From positions 1,071,029-1,132,410 of the forward strand of contig JAVHXV010000001.1 of assembly GCA_031119475.1 (NCBI GenBank): DNA of 61,382 nt, read 5' to 3'. The translations under genes and the position numbers were made by a program. This document shows positions 27,328 through 36,662 of the stretch, piece by piece (positions within the stretch are counted from its first letter, which is position 1; the number at the start of each line of letters is the position of its first letter). The notes below the pieces were generated by a model. That model saw only the letters and a list, made by a program, of their open reading frames with translations, had not been told where the DNA came from and ran no database searches. The DNA is from Pedobacter sp. GTDB taxonomy: Bacteria > Bacteroidota > Bacteroidia > Sphingobacteriales > Sphingobacteriaceae.

Positions 27328-30300
27328 ATGAGAAAACGTAGACTTTTTAGTTGGATCATGTGTGCATTTTTGTGCATGGTCACAGGCTCCCTGATGGCTC
27401 AGCGGGTCACTATCAAAGGAAAGGTGCTTTCCGAAGATGGAAAACCATTCCCCGGAGTATCGGTCAAAGCAAACAATCCGGTACGGACAACCGTAACCAA
27501 CGACCAGGGCGTATTTACCATCTCGGCAACACTTGGCGAAACATTAGAGTTCAGCTATTTGGGGTATACTCCACAGTCCCTGAAAGCGGCAGATAACATG
27601 CAGGTATCGTTATCAGAATCATCCTCAACACTGCAGAGTGTGGTGGTAACGGCCTTGGGCATCAAAAAAGAGCGAAAGGCCCTAGGCTATTCGGTTACCG
27701 AGCTGAATGCAGAAGAACTGATGAAAAACAAAAACACCAACATTGTCAATTCCATAGCCGGCAAGGTTCCAGGTGTGAACATCACCCAATTCAGCGGCTC
27801 GGCAGGTGCAGGTGCATCCATTACCATCCGTGGTGGCAACTCTACTTCAGAAAGTAGGCAAAACCAGCCGCTATTTGTGGTTGATGGGATCATTTACGAC
27901 AACTCGACCACTGTTACCGGCAATTCGGGAACTGATGGCCTGACTCGTAGCAACACGACTTATTCCAATCGTGTCATGGATATCAACCCAGAAGATATTG
28001 CCAGCCTATCTGTTTTAAAAGGAGCTGCCGCAGCCGCACTTTATGGCTCTAGGGCTGCCGATGGTGTGGTGATCATTACCACCAAAAAAGGAGAAGAAGG
28101 CGTAACCAGGGTGAATTTCAGCAGCAGGCTGAGCACCTCAGAGGCGAACAAACTACCTGAAGTACAGACAGTTTTTGGTCCAGGTTCTTATGCAGCCAAT
28201 GGTGTTTTCAGTGACCTGAATGCCTACAGTTCATGGGGGCAAAAAATTGCTGCTACTACGCCAACGTATGATAATATCGGGACATTCTTTCAGAGCGGCA
28301 CTATCTATGACAACAATGTGAATGTTTCTGGTGGCTCAAAAAATGGCAGTTTCTACCTATCTGCCTCTAATTTTGACCAGACAGGTATTGTTCCGGGAAC
28401 AGGTTATGACAAAACTACTTTCCGTTTCAACGGTCAACAGAAATACGGAAAGTTGACGCTTGATGCCAACGTAGCCTACTCTGTTGCCGATATCGCCAGA
28501 ACACTGACCACTGCCGGTCTGTATGGAAGTGGTGTGGGAAGCATGCAGGCCCTCTACAGCTGGCCTACAGTATTTGACATCAAGAATTATGTGAACACCG
28601 ATGGCAGCCAGTACCGTCCTTACGCTGGAACACTTGATCTGGCAAGCGATCGGGATAATCCGTATTGGATCATCAACAAAGATAAGTTGACTTCACAAAC
28701 CAGACGCCTTACTGGTGGCGTAAGCGGCAATTACGGCATCACCAACTGGTGGGATGTAACGGCACGTTTAGGTTACGATCAATATGCAACCAACGACTAT
28801 ACCTTTATTAGTCCAGGGTCTGCGCTCATTCCATTGTACCAAAATGGACGTTTAAGCAAAGACCAGGTGAACTATACCTATCTGACCACTACCTTGATGA
28901 GCAACTTCCACCATACTTTCGGTGATTTTGATGCACACCTGATGTTGGGCGGTACTTCAGAAAATACCCAGACAACAAGCCAGAACCATTGGGGCTACAA
29001 TTTCATTACCGCAGGTACCGTGAGTTTGGCCAATATTGCCAATACCAATAAGTTCTTTACGGATGGAACGACAAAAAGACGTTTGATCGGTGCCTACGGC
29101 GAGGCTGGTGTTTCTTATAAAAGCTTAGCTTATTTGACTGTAACCGGACGTAACGATTGGTCATCTACATTGCCGATCGAAAACAGGTCTTATTTCTATC
29201 CTTCGGTAAGCGGTTCCCTCGTAATTTCTGAACTGATTCCAAAAAACAATATCCTATCTTTCGGAAAGATCAGGGCAAGTTGGGCACAGGTAGGTAAAGA
29301 CGCCAATGCCTATGCTACACTTACTTATGTAAATCCGCCATATATCATCGGCTCTTATACTGCGGTAGGAAATCAATGGGCTGCTGGTAACCCGATCCTG
29401 AAACCTGAGATCCAGGATTCATGGGAAATCGGTGGAGAGTTCAGTTTCTTAAAAGGTCGTGTTGGTTTAGATTATACCTATTACCACAGCCAGACCAAGA
29501 ACCAGATTGCCCAGCCACGTTTGGCACAATCGGGTGGATTTATCTTCAGTTCACTCAACACAGGATCTGTCATCAACAAGGGTATGGAAGTTGCGCTAAC
29601 GGGCAAACCGATAGCGAACAAGAATTTCGCTTGGGATGTGGTGCTTAACTTCTCCTACAACAGGGGCAGATTGGGCGAATTCCTTCCTGGTGTAGCCTAT
29701 TTTTATCCAACAGATGCCCAATTCGGAACCGTAAAAGCGGCTTCTGTACCTAACGGGGGCTACTTCTTGGGCATGACCGGCCAGACTTATCTGCGCGAAG
29801 TTGATGCAAATGGTGCAGAAATCCCTAACGGTCGTTACCAGATCGATCCAACTACAGGACTTTATAAATTAAATACGACCAACCCTGTTGTGGGTAACCG
29901 CGAGACCGACTTTATCGGTGGCCTGAACAATACCTTGCGCTATAAAAAACTGACGCTTTCCTTCTTGTTGGACCTGCGTAAAGGTGGCGATGTATTCAAT
30001 GGAACCGAATATGCATTGGTCACCAATGGCCTCAGCAAAAAGACTTTGCTCAATGACAGGCAATCGGTTACCGTATCTGGTGTGAATAGCGTAACCAAGG
30101 CAGAATTTACCCAAACTTACGAAGCTGGCAAGACCTATACCATTGGAACAACAAATGTTGCTGGTACAGCCATGATCCAAAGGTACTGGGATAACTATGC
30201 GGCCAATTCGTATAATTTTATTACATCGGTCAACTGGCTGAAACTACGTTCGCTATCGTTAACCTACGACTTTAAGGATGTGGTGAAAAGCGTGAAATTC

Positions 30301-30480
30301 ATCAAGGGATTGTCGGCTTCTGTAGTAGGAACCAACTTGTTTACGATCACGAACTACAAAGGAATGGATCCTGAAGTAAGTGCCGCTGGTGGTACGGGTG
30401 GCTCAGGCTCTACCGGTATAGACTACCTTGGCGTACCTGCAGTTAGAACTTATACTTTTGGCCTAAATGTTACTTTTTAA
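27328..30480 (+). CDS. SusC/RagA TonB-linked outer-membrane protein without STN domain
   Basis: 1,050 residues. A signal peptide ends SLMAQ, followed directly by the carboxypeptidase-regulatory-like domain (VTIKGKVLSEDGKPFPGVSV), the RagA signature VVVTALGIKKERKALGYSV, a plug with LFVVDGIIYDN and LKGAAAAALYGSRAADGVV, and a barrel ending TFGLNVTF. No STN domain is present, so it is not expected to signal through FecR. It imports a ligand captured by the SusD protein encoded 19 bp downstream. It is divergent from, and quite different in sequence to, the first SusC. Confidence 0.95.
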   Translation: MRKRRLFSWIMCAFLCMVTGSLMAQRVTIKGKVLSEDGKPFPGVSVKANNPVRTTVTNDQGVFTISATLGETLEFSYLGYTPQSLKAADNMQVSLSESSSTLQSVVVTALGIKKERKALGYSVTELNAEELMKNKNTNIVNSIAGKVPGVNITQFSGSAGAGASITIRGGNSTSESRQNQPLFVVDGIIYDNSTTVTGNSGTDGLTRSNTTYSNRVMDINPEDIASLSVLKGAAAAALYGSRAADGVVIITTKKGEEGVTRVNFSSRLSTSEANKLPEVQTVFGPGSYAANGVFSDLNAYSSWGQKIAATTPTYDNIGTFFQSGTIYDNNVNVSGGSKNGSFYLSASNFDQTGIVPGTGYDKTTFRFNGQQKYGKLTLDANVAYSVADIARTLTTAGLYGSGVGSMQALYSWPTVFDIKNYVNTDGSQYRPYAGTLDLASDRDNPYWIINKDKLTSQTRRLTGGVSGNYGITNWWDVTARLGYDQYATNDYTFISPGSALIPLYQNGRLSKDQVNYTYLTTTLMSNFHHTFGDFDAHLMLGGTSENTQTTSQNHWGYNFITAGTVSLANIANTNKFFTDGTTKRRLIGAYGEAGVSYKSLAYLTVTGRNDWSSTLPIENRSYFYPSVSGSLVISELIPKNNILSFGKIRASWAQVGKDANAYATLTYVNPPYIIGSYTAVGNQWAAGNPILKPEIQDSWEIGGEFSFLKGRVGLDYTYYHSQTKNQIAQPRLAQSGGFIFSSLNTGSVINKGMEVALTGKPIANKNFAWDVVLNFSYNRGRLGEFLPGVAYFYPTDAQFGTVKAASVPNGGYFLGMTGQTYLREVDANGAEIPNGRYQIDPTTGLYKLNTTNPVVGNRETDFIGGLNNTLRYKKLTLSFLLDLRKGGDVFNGTEYALVTNGLSKKTLLNDRQSVTVSGVNSVTKAEFTQTYEAGKTYTIGTTNVAGTAMIQRYWDNYAANSYNFITSVNWLKLRSLSLTYDFKDVVKSVKFIKGLSASVVGTNLFTITNYKGMDPEVSAAGGTGGSGSTGIDYLGVPAVRTYTFGLNVTF

Positions 30481-30499
30481 TTAACTGGAAATATATATC

Positions 30500-32491
30500 A
30501 TGAAAAAATTAAAATATATCATACTCGGGTGCACGCTGATCGTTGCTGTCACTTCGTGTAAAAAGTGGATGGATGTTAACGTAGATCCAGATAACCCCAA
30601 CAACCAAAGCGTATTGATCGAAAATAGGCTGCCTTGGATCCAACACTTTTATATGTACTCAGCGGGGGTAACCAATTTCCGTACTGCATGCCAGGCAGGT
30701 GTGTATTATGCCATTGCTGCCGCACAAAACACCTTTTCTACCACATGGCAGGCTTCCAATGCCAATTCGACCACGCCTTACCAGACCTGGTTTGTGGCTA
30801 CCTCTTCAAACGTAGAGGACATGTACAATACCGCCAAAAAACAGGGCGCCTATCATTATATGGCAGCCGCCGATGTTTTCCACGCCCTAGGCTACATGCA
30901 GATGCTTGACCTTTATGGCGAAATGCCCTACAAAGAAGCAGCTACCGGTAACCCAAGTCCTAAACCTGATAATGGCAAGACCATTTATTATGGATGTATG
31001 GCAAAGCTGAATGAGGCCATCGCCCTATTCAGTAAGGCACAGGAAGCTGGTGCCCCTGGACTTGCCGCTGGTGATATGATCAACAAAGGAAATGTAGACA
31101 AATGGATCAAGTTGTGCTGGGGACTGAAAGCACGTTATATGCTGAAGCTATCAAAAAAATCAGATCTCTATAATCCTGATTCGATCTTGATCTGTCTTTC
31201 AAAAGGTCCTCAATCTATTGCCGACAACGTAGTGGAGCCAGGCCTGAACAACAGCACCGTTACCGATTACCTGATCGGCGATCCGGTTGTTACCAACGGA
31301 AACTTTAACTATGCCGGTTATGGCAACAACCAAAGGATTTCCCAGTTCTACTATAACCTTTTGGTTAACATGCGCGGATCAAATGTGGTAGATCCACGGA
31401 TGACCAAAATCGTACCCGCTGCGATGTCGAACGTAAAACTAGATGGCAATGGAAAGGTACAGTCGTTTACCTGGAACCGTTCAGTGGGTGTAGACTCATA
31501 TGGTCCGGCTACAAGGTTGATCAAAGCTGGCAGCCCAACATCAATCGTAACGCCAACTTATGCGGCAACGACTACAACTATCAAATATACCATTACCAAT
31601 GCAACTGATAGGGCAGATTTTATTGCAGCGATTGCAGCTAAAAACAAAACGTATACCGTGAGCGGTAACGATGTAACCGTTACTTATCCTGCCGGATCGA
31701 TGTATGTTAACAGTACCAATTATGTATTTGCAGGCGATACAACTTATGTAAGCATGCGCAGTAACTCGATTGCCACTTCTGGTATTGCTGCCCAGCCCCA
31801 AACAGATGTAAATTGGTATGTGAATGCAACAGCGTATGCAGCTGGAGTTGTAGGTTCTACCGGTTCTTTCCAGATCCACCCGGTCTCTGATTTCGAGATC
31901 TTGACCTATCATGAAATGTGCTTTATCGAAGCCGAAGTCTATATGCGCAAAAACGATCCGGGCAAAGCCTATGCAGCTTATAGGAGAGGTGTAGAAGCGC
32001 ACCTGAACTGGATGCAGTCAAAATTGACCGAATGGCAAGGTACTTATGGCACCACCAATCCAGACATGAGGCCAATGAGTGCAACTGACATCGCTACCTA
32101 TCTGGGAAGCCCTGCACTTGCAAATGCTGGTAACATTACCATGCAGGACATCATGTTGCAAAAATATGTAGCCATGGGATGCAGCATCGAAAATTGGAAT
32201 GACATGCGCCGCTTTAATTTCAGTGCGGGCAATGTCGGAACTTTTGGAACAATCTATCCAGGTTATGACCGTGGACCTTTATTTACAGGTACCGCTCAAT
32301 TGACAGGTAGCGGCAAAACAGATCCAAGGTATTGGATGCGCCGTTGGGCCCTGCCACCTGTATATGAAATCCAGTACAATTCCATCAACACCCTTGCGCT
32401 AAATCCGCATGCCGGCGACCCGAACATCTGGTCTATGCCTGTCTGGTGGGATTGTGCCACAGATGCAGAATACCAGGGATATTTGAAATAA
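30500..32491 (+). CDS. SusD/RagB-family outer-membrane lipoprotein (SusD-like_2 type)
   Basis: 663 residues. Lipoprotein signal MKKLKYIILGCTLIVAVTSC followed by KKWMDVNVDPDNPNNQS, the SusD-like_2 opening. Helical regions include YHYMAAADVFHALGYMQMLDLYGEMPYKEA and LTYHEMCFIEAEVYMRKNDPGKAYAAY. It is about 120 residues longer than the first SusD, with a Thr/Tyr-rich beta insert at about residues 340-450. Pairs with the SusC encoded 19 bp upstream and ends at a strong terminator. Confidence 0.92.
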   Translation: MKKLKYIILGCTLIVAVTSCKKWMDVNVDPDNPNNQSVLIENRLPWIQHFYMYSAGVTNFRTACQAGVYYAIAAAQNTFSTTWQASNANSTTPYQTWFVATSSNVEDMYNTAKKQGAYHYMAAADVFHALGYMQMLDLYGEMPYKEAATGNPSPKPDNGKTIYYGCMAKLNEAIALFSKAQEAGAPGLAAGDMINKGNVDKWIKLCWGLKARYMLKLSKKSDLYNPDSILICLSKGPQSIADNVVEPGLNNSTVTDYLIGDPVVTNGNFNYAGYGNNQRISQFYYNLLVNMRGSNVVDPRMTKIVPAAMSNVKLDGNGKVQSFTWNRSVGVDSYGPATRLIKAGSPTSIVTPTYAATTTTIKYTITNATDRADFIAAIAAKNKTYTVSGNDVTVTYPAGSMYVNSTNYVFAGDTTYVSMRSNSIATSGIAAQPQTDVNWYVNATAYAAGVVGSTGSFQIHPVSDFEILTYHEMCFIEAEVYMRKNDPGKAYAAYRRGVEAHLNWMQSKLTEWQGTYGTTNPDMRPMSATDIATYLGSPALANAGNITMQDIMLQKYVAMGCSIENWNDMRRFNFSAGNVGTFGTIYPGYDRGPLFTGTAQLTGSGKTDPRYWMRRWALPPVYEIQYNSINTLALNPHAGDPNIWSMPVWWDCATDAEYQGYLK

Positions 32492-32512
32492 GCTAAATAA
32501 CCCTAAAAGAAT

Positions 32513-32547
32513 AAAAAAAGGCCTTCTGATCCAGAAGGCCTTTTTTT
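32513..32547. terminator. bidirectional terminator between SusD and WG-repeat genes
   Basis: GGCCTTCTG (32520-32528) pairs with CAGAAGGCC (32532-32540) around ATC, flanked by seven A on the left and seven T on the right, so it serves both converging genes. Confidence 0.9.
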
Positions 32548-32560
32548 GTTTTAATCAATC

Positions 32561-33481
32561 TTATTGTACTTCCCTACCGCTCTTATCGATTTTAAATTTC
32601 CGGCCATTGGCTTCCACCTCTGCTTTTCCTTTCCAAAAACCATAGGCCATATCGTAGCTGAAGCTCAATACGGTAGCACCTGAAGTATTGATAAAACCAT
32701 ATTTTCCTCCTGTTGGCAAGCCCGAAAAGGCTGCAGAAGCACCGGAGTTCACGGCGGCCAGGCCTTCGCTAAAGCCATTGGCATAATCATATTTCAAAGG
32801 GATAACAACCTTGCCCTGTCCGTTGATGTAGCCATATTTATTGTTGTTCATCACCACGGCCAAGCCATCGTAAAAGTTATAGGCACGTTGATAGGTAAAA
32901 GGAACCACCATTTTGCCTGTCTTATCAATGTAGCCCCACCTGTTGCCATCGCTCACGCTCGCATATCCGCCTACAAATGATCCACTCTGGATATGGGTAG
33001 CAGGTATCACCATCGCCCCAGTCTTATCGATAAAGCCATATCTCTTCACCTTGTAAAAACCATCTTTTACCTCAATTGCCACACTGGCCATACCCTCGCT
33101 GAAACTCGATGCATCTTTAAAACTCATCGGGATCACCAGTTTTCCAGTCTGGTCAATATAACCATCCATATAGCTCTGAGAGCGGATGATGGCCAATCCA
33201 TCATTAAAATCGCCAATATATTCGTAATTGACAGGAACCAATTCCTTTCCTGTCGCGTCAATAAGGCCATACTTGTAATTAACCTGGACAACATACAGGT
33301 TTACATTTTCCTTGTAATAGATGACATCGTATTTAGCGGGTGCAATCGTGTTTCCGCTTTTATCCTTTAATCCGAACTTGTAAATTTTAGAATCATAGAA
33401 TTGGGTCAAACCTTGGGCATTAGAGATGTTCCACGCACCTGCGCAGAGCAAAAGCAGCATAAGTAGAGATTTTTTCATCAT
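32561..33481 (-). CDS. WG-repeat protein, secreted
   Basis: 306 residues. A signal peptide (MMKKSLLMLLLLCAGAWNISNAQ) is followed by about seven WG-type repeats of the pattern YGYIDKTGKMVVPFTY (for example KYGLIDATGKELVPVNY, RWGYIDKTGKMVVP, KYGFINTSGATVLSF). WG proteins are predicted beta-repeat folds of unknown function. It stands alone, convergent with the SusD gene, with no sign of a shared operon. Confidence 0.9.
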   Translation of the reverse strand: MMKKSLLMLLLLCAGAWNISNAQGLTQFYDSKIYKFGLKDKSGNTIAPAKYDVIYYKENVNLYVVQVNYKYGLIDATGKELVPVNYEYIGDFNDGLAIIRSQSYMDGYIDQTGKLVIPMSFKDASSFSEGMASVAIEVKDGFYKVKRYGFIDKTGAMVIPATHIQSGSFVGGYASVSDGNRWGYIDKTGKMVVPFTYQRAYNFYDGLAVVMNNNKYGYINGQGKVVIPLKYDYANGFSEGLAAVNSGASAAFSGLPTGGKYGFINTSGATVLSFSYDMAYGFWKGKAEVEANGRKFKIDKSGREVQ

Positions 33482-33619
33482 TGTGGTGAGTTAATAGTTT
33501 ATGGTACGAAAATAATATTTTTTGAATAGTTACCAAGCTCGTTTGCTTGCCGACTACTGTTGGTAAGATGACGTAATTGGATACATTCCATATCTGTAAA
33601 GCGATATGAAAAAAAATTA

Positions 33620-33650
33620 TTTGGAGAAAAAAAAACTTTACGTATACTTG
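33620..33650 (+). promoter_or_regulatory. candidate promoter of ABC exporter operon
   Basis: TTTG (33620-33623), 19 nt, then TATACTTG (33643-33650; one mismatch to TAnnTTTG), about 75 bp ahead of the ATG at 33727. Confidence 0.45.
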
Positions 33651-33726
33651 TGTACTATTTAACTAATACACTAATTATGCTTCTTGTTGAGAATATCAGT
33701 GAAGCGCATCACCTAAATTACACACA

Positions 33727-34641
33727 ATGAACGATCACTATGTCATCAAGACAACCGGTCTGGAACACATCCACACCAAAGGCATAAAAACGCTTACCGA
33801 TGTGAACATTTCCGTCAAGAAAGGAGAAATCTACGGATTTCTGGGCCCAAACGGAGCCGGCAAAACGACCACCTTAAGACTGCTCCTAGGCCTCACCAAA
33901 TTACAGACCGGAAAGATTGAAATTTTTGGAAAGGATTTTGGCCAAAACCGGATCGAAATCTTAAGAAAAGTGGGATCATTGATCGAAAATCCTTCCCTGT
34001 ACGGCCACTTAACTGCCCGCGATAATTTGGCCGTTTACCGGGAAGTGTATGGTGCCACGAAAGCGAGAACAGCTGAAGTCTTAAAAATTGTAGGCCTTCA
34101 AGACACGGGCAATAAAAAGGTACGTCAGTTTTCATTGGGGATGAAACAGCGCCTATCTGTTGCCCTGGCCCTGTTGCCCAACCCAGAACTCTTGATTTTG
34201 GATGAGCCCGCCAATGGCCTAGATCCTACCGGGATCATCGAGCTCAGGGAACTGGTCAAAAAGTTGAACAAAGAAGAAGGCATGACCATCCTGATGTCGA
34301 GCCACCAGCTTGCCGAAATTGAAAAGATGGTGAGCCATGTTGGGATCATTTCTAAGGGGCAGATCATTTTTCAGGGTTCCCTACCCGAACTGGGCCAACT
34401 ACAGCAAAAACAATCCAGGTTGCTCATTCATACTTCGAATGATCAATTGGCGATGCAAATTCTGCAGGCCCATGGGCCCGAACCAAGCGGTCGGGCAATC
34501 TCGGTCAATTACAACAGCGAAATTGAAATTGCTGCCATGGGACGGGCCCTGCACGAAAAGCAGTTGGACATTTATCTGCTGCACCCGCAACAAAATAACC
34601 TAGAACAACTTTTTATGGACTTAACCACACAACACGCATGA
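33727..34641 (+). CDS. ABC transporter ATP-binding protein (BcrA-like)
   Basis: 304 residues. Walker A GPNGAGKT at 40-47, a signature motif in FSLGMKQRLS (in place of LSGGQ, usual for the BcrA/drug-exporter branch), Walker B LLILDEPANGLDP, and a switch His in MSSHQLAEIE. The extra C-terminal 80 residues are typical of BcrA-like subunits. Its stop overlaps the permease start by 4 bp (ATGA), implying translational coupling. Likely exports or protects against a peptide or lipid-like compound; the substrate is not visible. Confidence 0.93.
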   Translation: MNDHYVIKTTGLEHIHTKGIKTLTDVNISVKKGEIYGFLGPNGAGKTTTLRLLLGLTKLQTGKIEIFGKDFGQNRIEILRKVGSLIENPSLYGHLTARDNLAVYREVYGATKARTAEVLKIVGLQDTGNKKVRQFSLGMKQRLSVALALLPNPELLILDEPANGLDPTGIIELRELVKKLNKEEGMTILMSSHQLAEIEKMVSHVGIISKGQIIFQGSLPELGQLQQKQSRLLIHTSNDQLAMQILQAHGPEPSGRAISVNYNSEIEIAAMGRALHEKQLDIYLLHPQQNNLEQLFMDLTTQHA

Positions 34642-35420
34642 GTTTAGCAATTACCTTAAGATCAGAACTGACAAAGACCAAGCGATCGCCCATCTGGATC
34701 TTGACTTTTGTGGCGGCCATCATTGCCCCTGCGTTGATGTTGATCGCCATCAGTGAAACCCACGATGGCGGCCAGCCTTCCCACGACATCCAAAAAATGG
34801 CCAAGGGAGCTTGGGATGCCTATTATTATCAGGGCATTGGGATATTGAGCTTTGTGTTCCTTCCCCTATTTGTGATCCTGACCAGCACATTGTTGCCTCA
34901 GATCGAATACCGCAACCATACGTGGAAACAGGTTTTGGCCTCGCCCCAATCGTATGGAAAACTCTATTTTTCGAAATTCTTGATTTTCCAATTGGTCATT
35001 ATCGCTTTCATCCTGGGAAGCTTGGTATGCATTGCGCTTTCTGGAACAATCTCTGCGGTATTGAACCCGAAGTTCAACTTTTATGCCCATCCCCTAAACT
35101 GGCAAAAAATGTGGCTGGCTACCTCCAAAGCTTATGTGGCCATCTTGGGCCTATCAGCCATTCAGTTTTGGGTAGGCATCCGTTTTAAGAGTTTCCTCAT
35201 TCCCATGGGTGCTGGCGTCATGTTCTTTATTCTGGGGATGATCAACATGATCGGCTATCCGGTCATCGATGCATCAAAATTTCCGATTACCTATAGCGGC
35301 TTCATCTATATCGACGACAATGTTGCAAAAGTGACCGAAGTTTTATGGTACTCTGTGGCTTATATGGCCGTGGTACTTGTGATTGGTTTCTTCGATTTCA
35401 GGTATAAGAAGTGGGATTGA
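34638..35420 (+). CDS. ABC transporter permease (ABC-2 / bacitracin-type)
   Basis: 260 residues with about six membrane helices (SPIWILTFVAAIIAPALMLIAI; GILSFVFLPLFVILTSTLLP; FLIFQLVIIAFILGSLVCIAL; and three more up to SVAYMAVVLVIGFFDF) ending RYKKWD. The N-terminal RSELTKTKRSP and IEYRNHTWKQVLASPQSYGKLYFSKF match two-component ABC-2 permeases. It is coupled to the ATPase by the 4-bp start/stop overlap. A word-repeat stretch (tcattag-like) begins right after the stop. Confidence 0.9.
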   Translation: MSLAITLRSELTKTKRSPIWILTFVAAIIAPALMLIAISETHDGGQPSHDIQKMAKGAWDAYYYQGIGILSFVFLPLFVILTSTLLPQIEYRNHTWKQVLASPQSYGKLYFSKFLIFQLVIIAFILGSLVCIALSGTISAVLNPKFNFYAHPLNWQKMWLATSKAYVAILGLSAIQFWVGIRFKSFLIPMGAGVMFFILGMINMIGYPVIDASKFPITYSGFIYIDDNVAKVTEVLWYSVAYMAVVLVIGFFDFRYKKWD

Positions 35421-35659
35421 TGATTGGGTCATTGAGCTATTAGGTCATTGAGCAATTAGTCATTAGTCGTTAAGTCGTTAGGTTACTTCATAATTAAGTC
35501 ATTAGCTAATTGGCTGTGTTGGTGTGTGCCTATTATCTGTTCTATGGTACGCACCAGCATTAACGATAATGAAAATCTCTAGAATCGTATATGACACCAT
35601 AATTAAGGTTCTGTAGGATTTGTCTCCGATTTAGGACTTTGGATTTTCGGACTTTTCTT

Positions 35660-36421
35660 TCAACAAATCAAGAGCAGCCGATATTCGCCTTCATTTTCGA
35701 GCGGTGCCCGATGGATGCAAGGCAAGACCTGCTGTTCAGGATGATCTACTGCCAGTTTCCAGAGGTTACCTACGCCCAGATTGATGGGTTTGGCACCTGA
35801 TTTTAGTTGATAATGCAGATCGAAAAAATGGGCTTTCAGAAAATCTTCAAATCCTGCTGCTGGCCCATCGTATAGACTTTGAAGCTTTTGCCTGATTTCA
35901 GGAATTAAAATCTGCTGCTCGGCCTGATCATTCGGGATGATCTCACTGGCCGCACCATGGTAGGTGCATAAAAAAGTATCGACAGCTACAGGGGAACGGT
36001 CTATGTGGTAAGAATATACATCTGTTGAAATGAAAGCAAATTCTTCATCACGTTCGTAACATTTGATCAGATTGAGCGCCGGCAACGCACCTAGGGCTTC
36101 CAATAATTTTAAATCCTGTAAGATAATGTCTCGGGCCAGTTCACCTTCTTTTGTTAAGGAAAGATCTAAAAGCTCGTCGACTGCAACAGCGCTCACATTT
36201 TCCTTTAGTTCAAGTTTGGCCACAATTTCCTTAAAATCTCCTTCCAGGTTCCGCTGCCAGCCTATTGCATTCACGGCTCCCTGAAATTTGGTATTGATCA
36301 GCTCATCGAACGTCGAGACAGTTTTCAACTGATTGTGTACAGAAAATTTACCTTCCATCATATCCGGAAGCAATTTTAGGGAAATAAATTTGGAATTGCT
36401 ACTTGTTGTAGCCACTGACAT
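35660..36421 (-). CDS. DUF1826-family protein
   Basis: 253 residues, no signal peptide. The motif YSYHIDRSPVAVDTFLCTYHGAASEIIPN matches the most conserved part of DUF1826 (H.D......LCTY.G..SE..P), and the end contains LPCIHRAPLENEGEYRLLL. DUF1826 proteins often occur near zinc-uptake genes and have possible metal-binding His residues, but their function is unknown. No metal transporter is nearby. It stands alone between two non-coding gaps. Confidence 0.7.
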   Translation of the reverse strand: MSVATTSSNSKFISLKLLPDMMEGKFSVHNQLKTVSTFDELINTKFQGAVNAIGWQRNLEGDFKEIVAKLELKENVSAVAVDELLDLSLTKEGELARDIILQDLKLLEALGALPALNLIKCYERDEEFAFISTDVYSYHIDRSPVAVDTFLCTYHGAASEIIPNDQAEQQILIPEIRQKLQSLYDGPAAGFEDFLKAHFFDLHYQLKSGAKPINLGVGNLWKLAVDHPEQQVLPCIHRAPLENEGEYRLLLIC

Positions 36422-36460
36422 TTAAAAAGCTTTTATGTTAACTGAAAGCACAAGTAATCA

Positions 36461-36616
36461 GGGAGGTTGCCACACCCTCCTTTTAGGGGCTAGCCCCAAG
36501 TATGCCTCGAATTCGGCATTAAGAATACCAACAGCAGTAACCCAAAGTCTGAATTCTTAAAGTAAACGAGGACAATCAATTGGGGAGGTTGCCACGCCCT
36601 CCTTCGTCGGGCTGGC
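36461..36616. repeat. two copies of a short GC-rich intergenic element
   Basis: GGGAGGTTGCCAC followed by one variable base and CCCTCCTT occurs at 36461 and again at 36583. Each copy is followed within a few bases by GGGCTAGCC or GGGCTGGC and can form a small hairpin (GGAGG with CCTCC). The copies are 122 bp apart in the gap between the DUF1826 and DUF1501 genes. Confidence 0.6.
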
Positions 36617-36662
36617 AAACACGACTAGGTAAGTTAACTGAAAACCATAAACTACAAACTAT

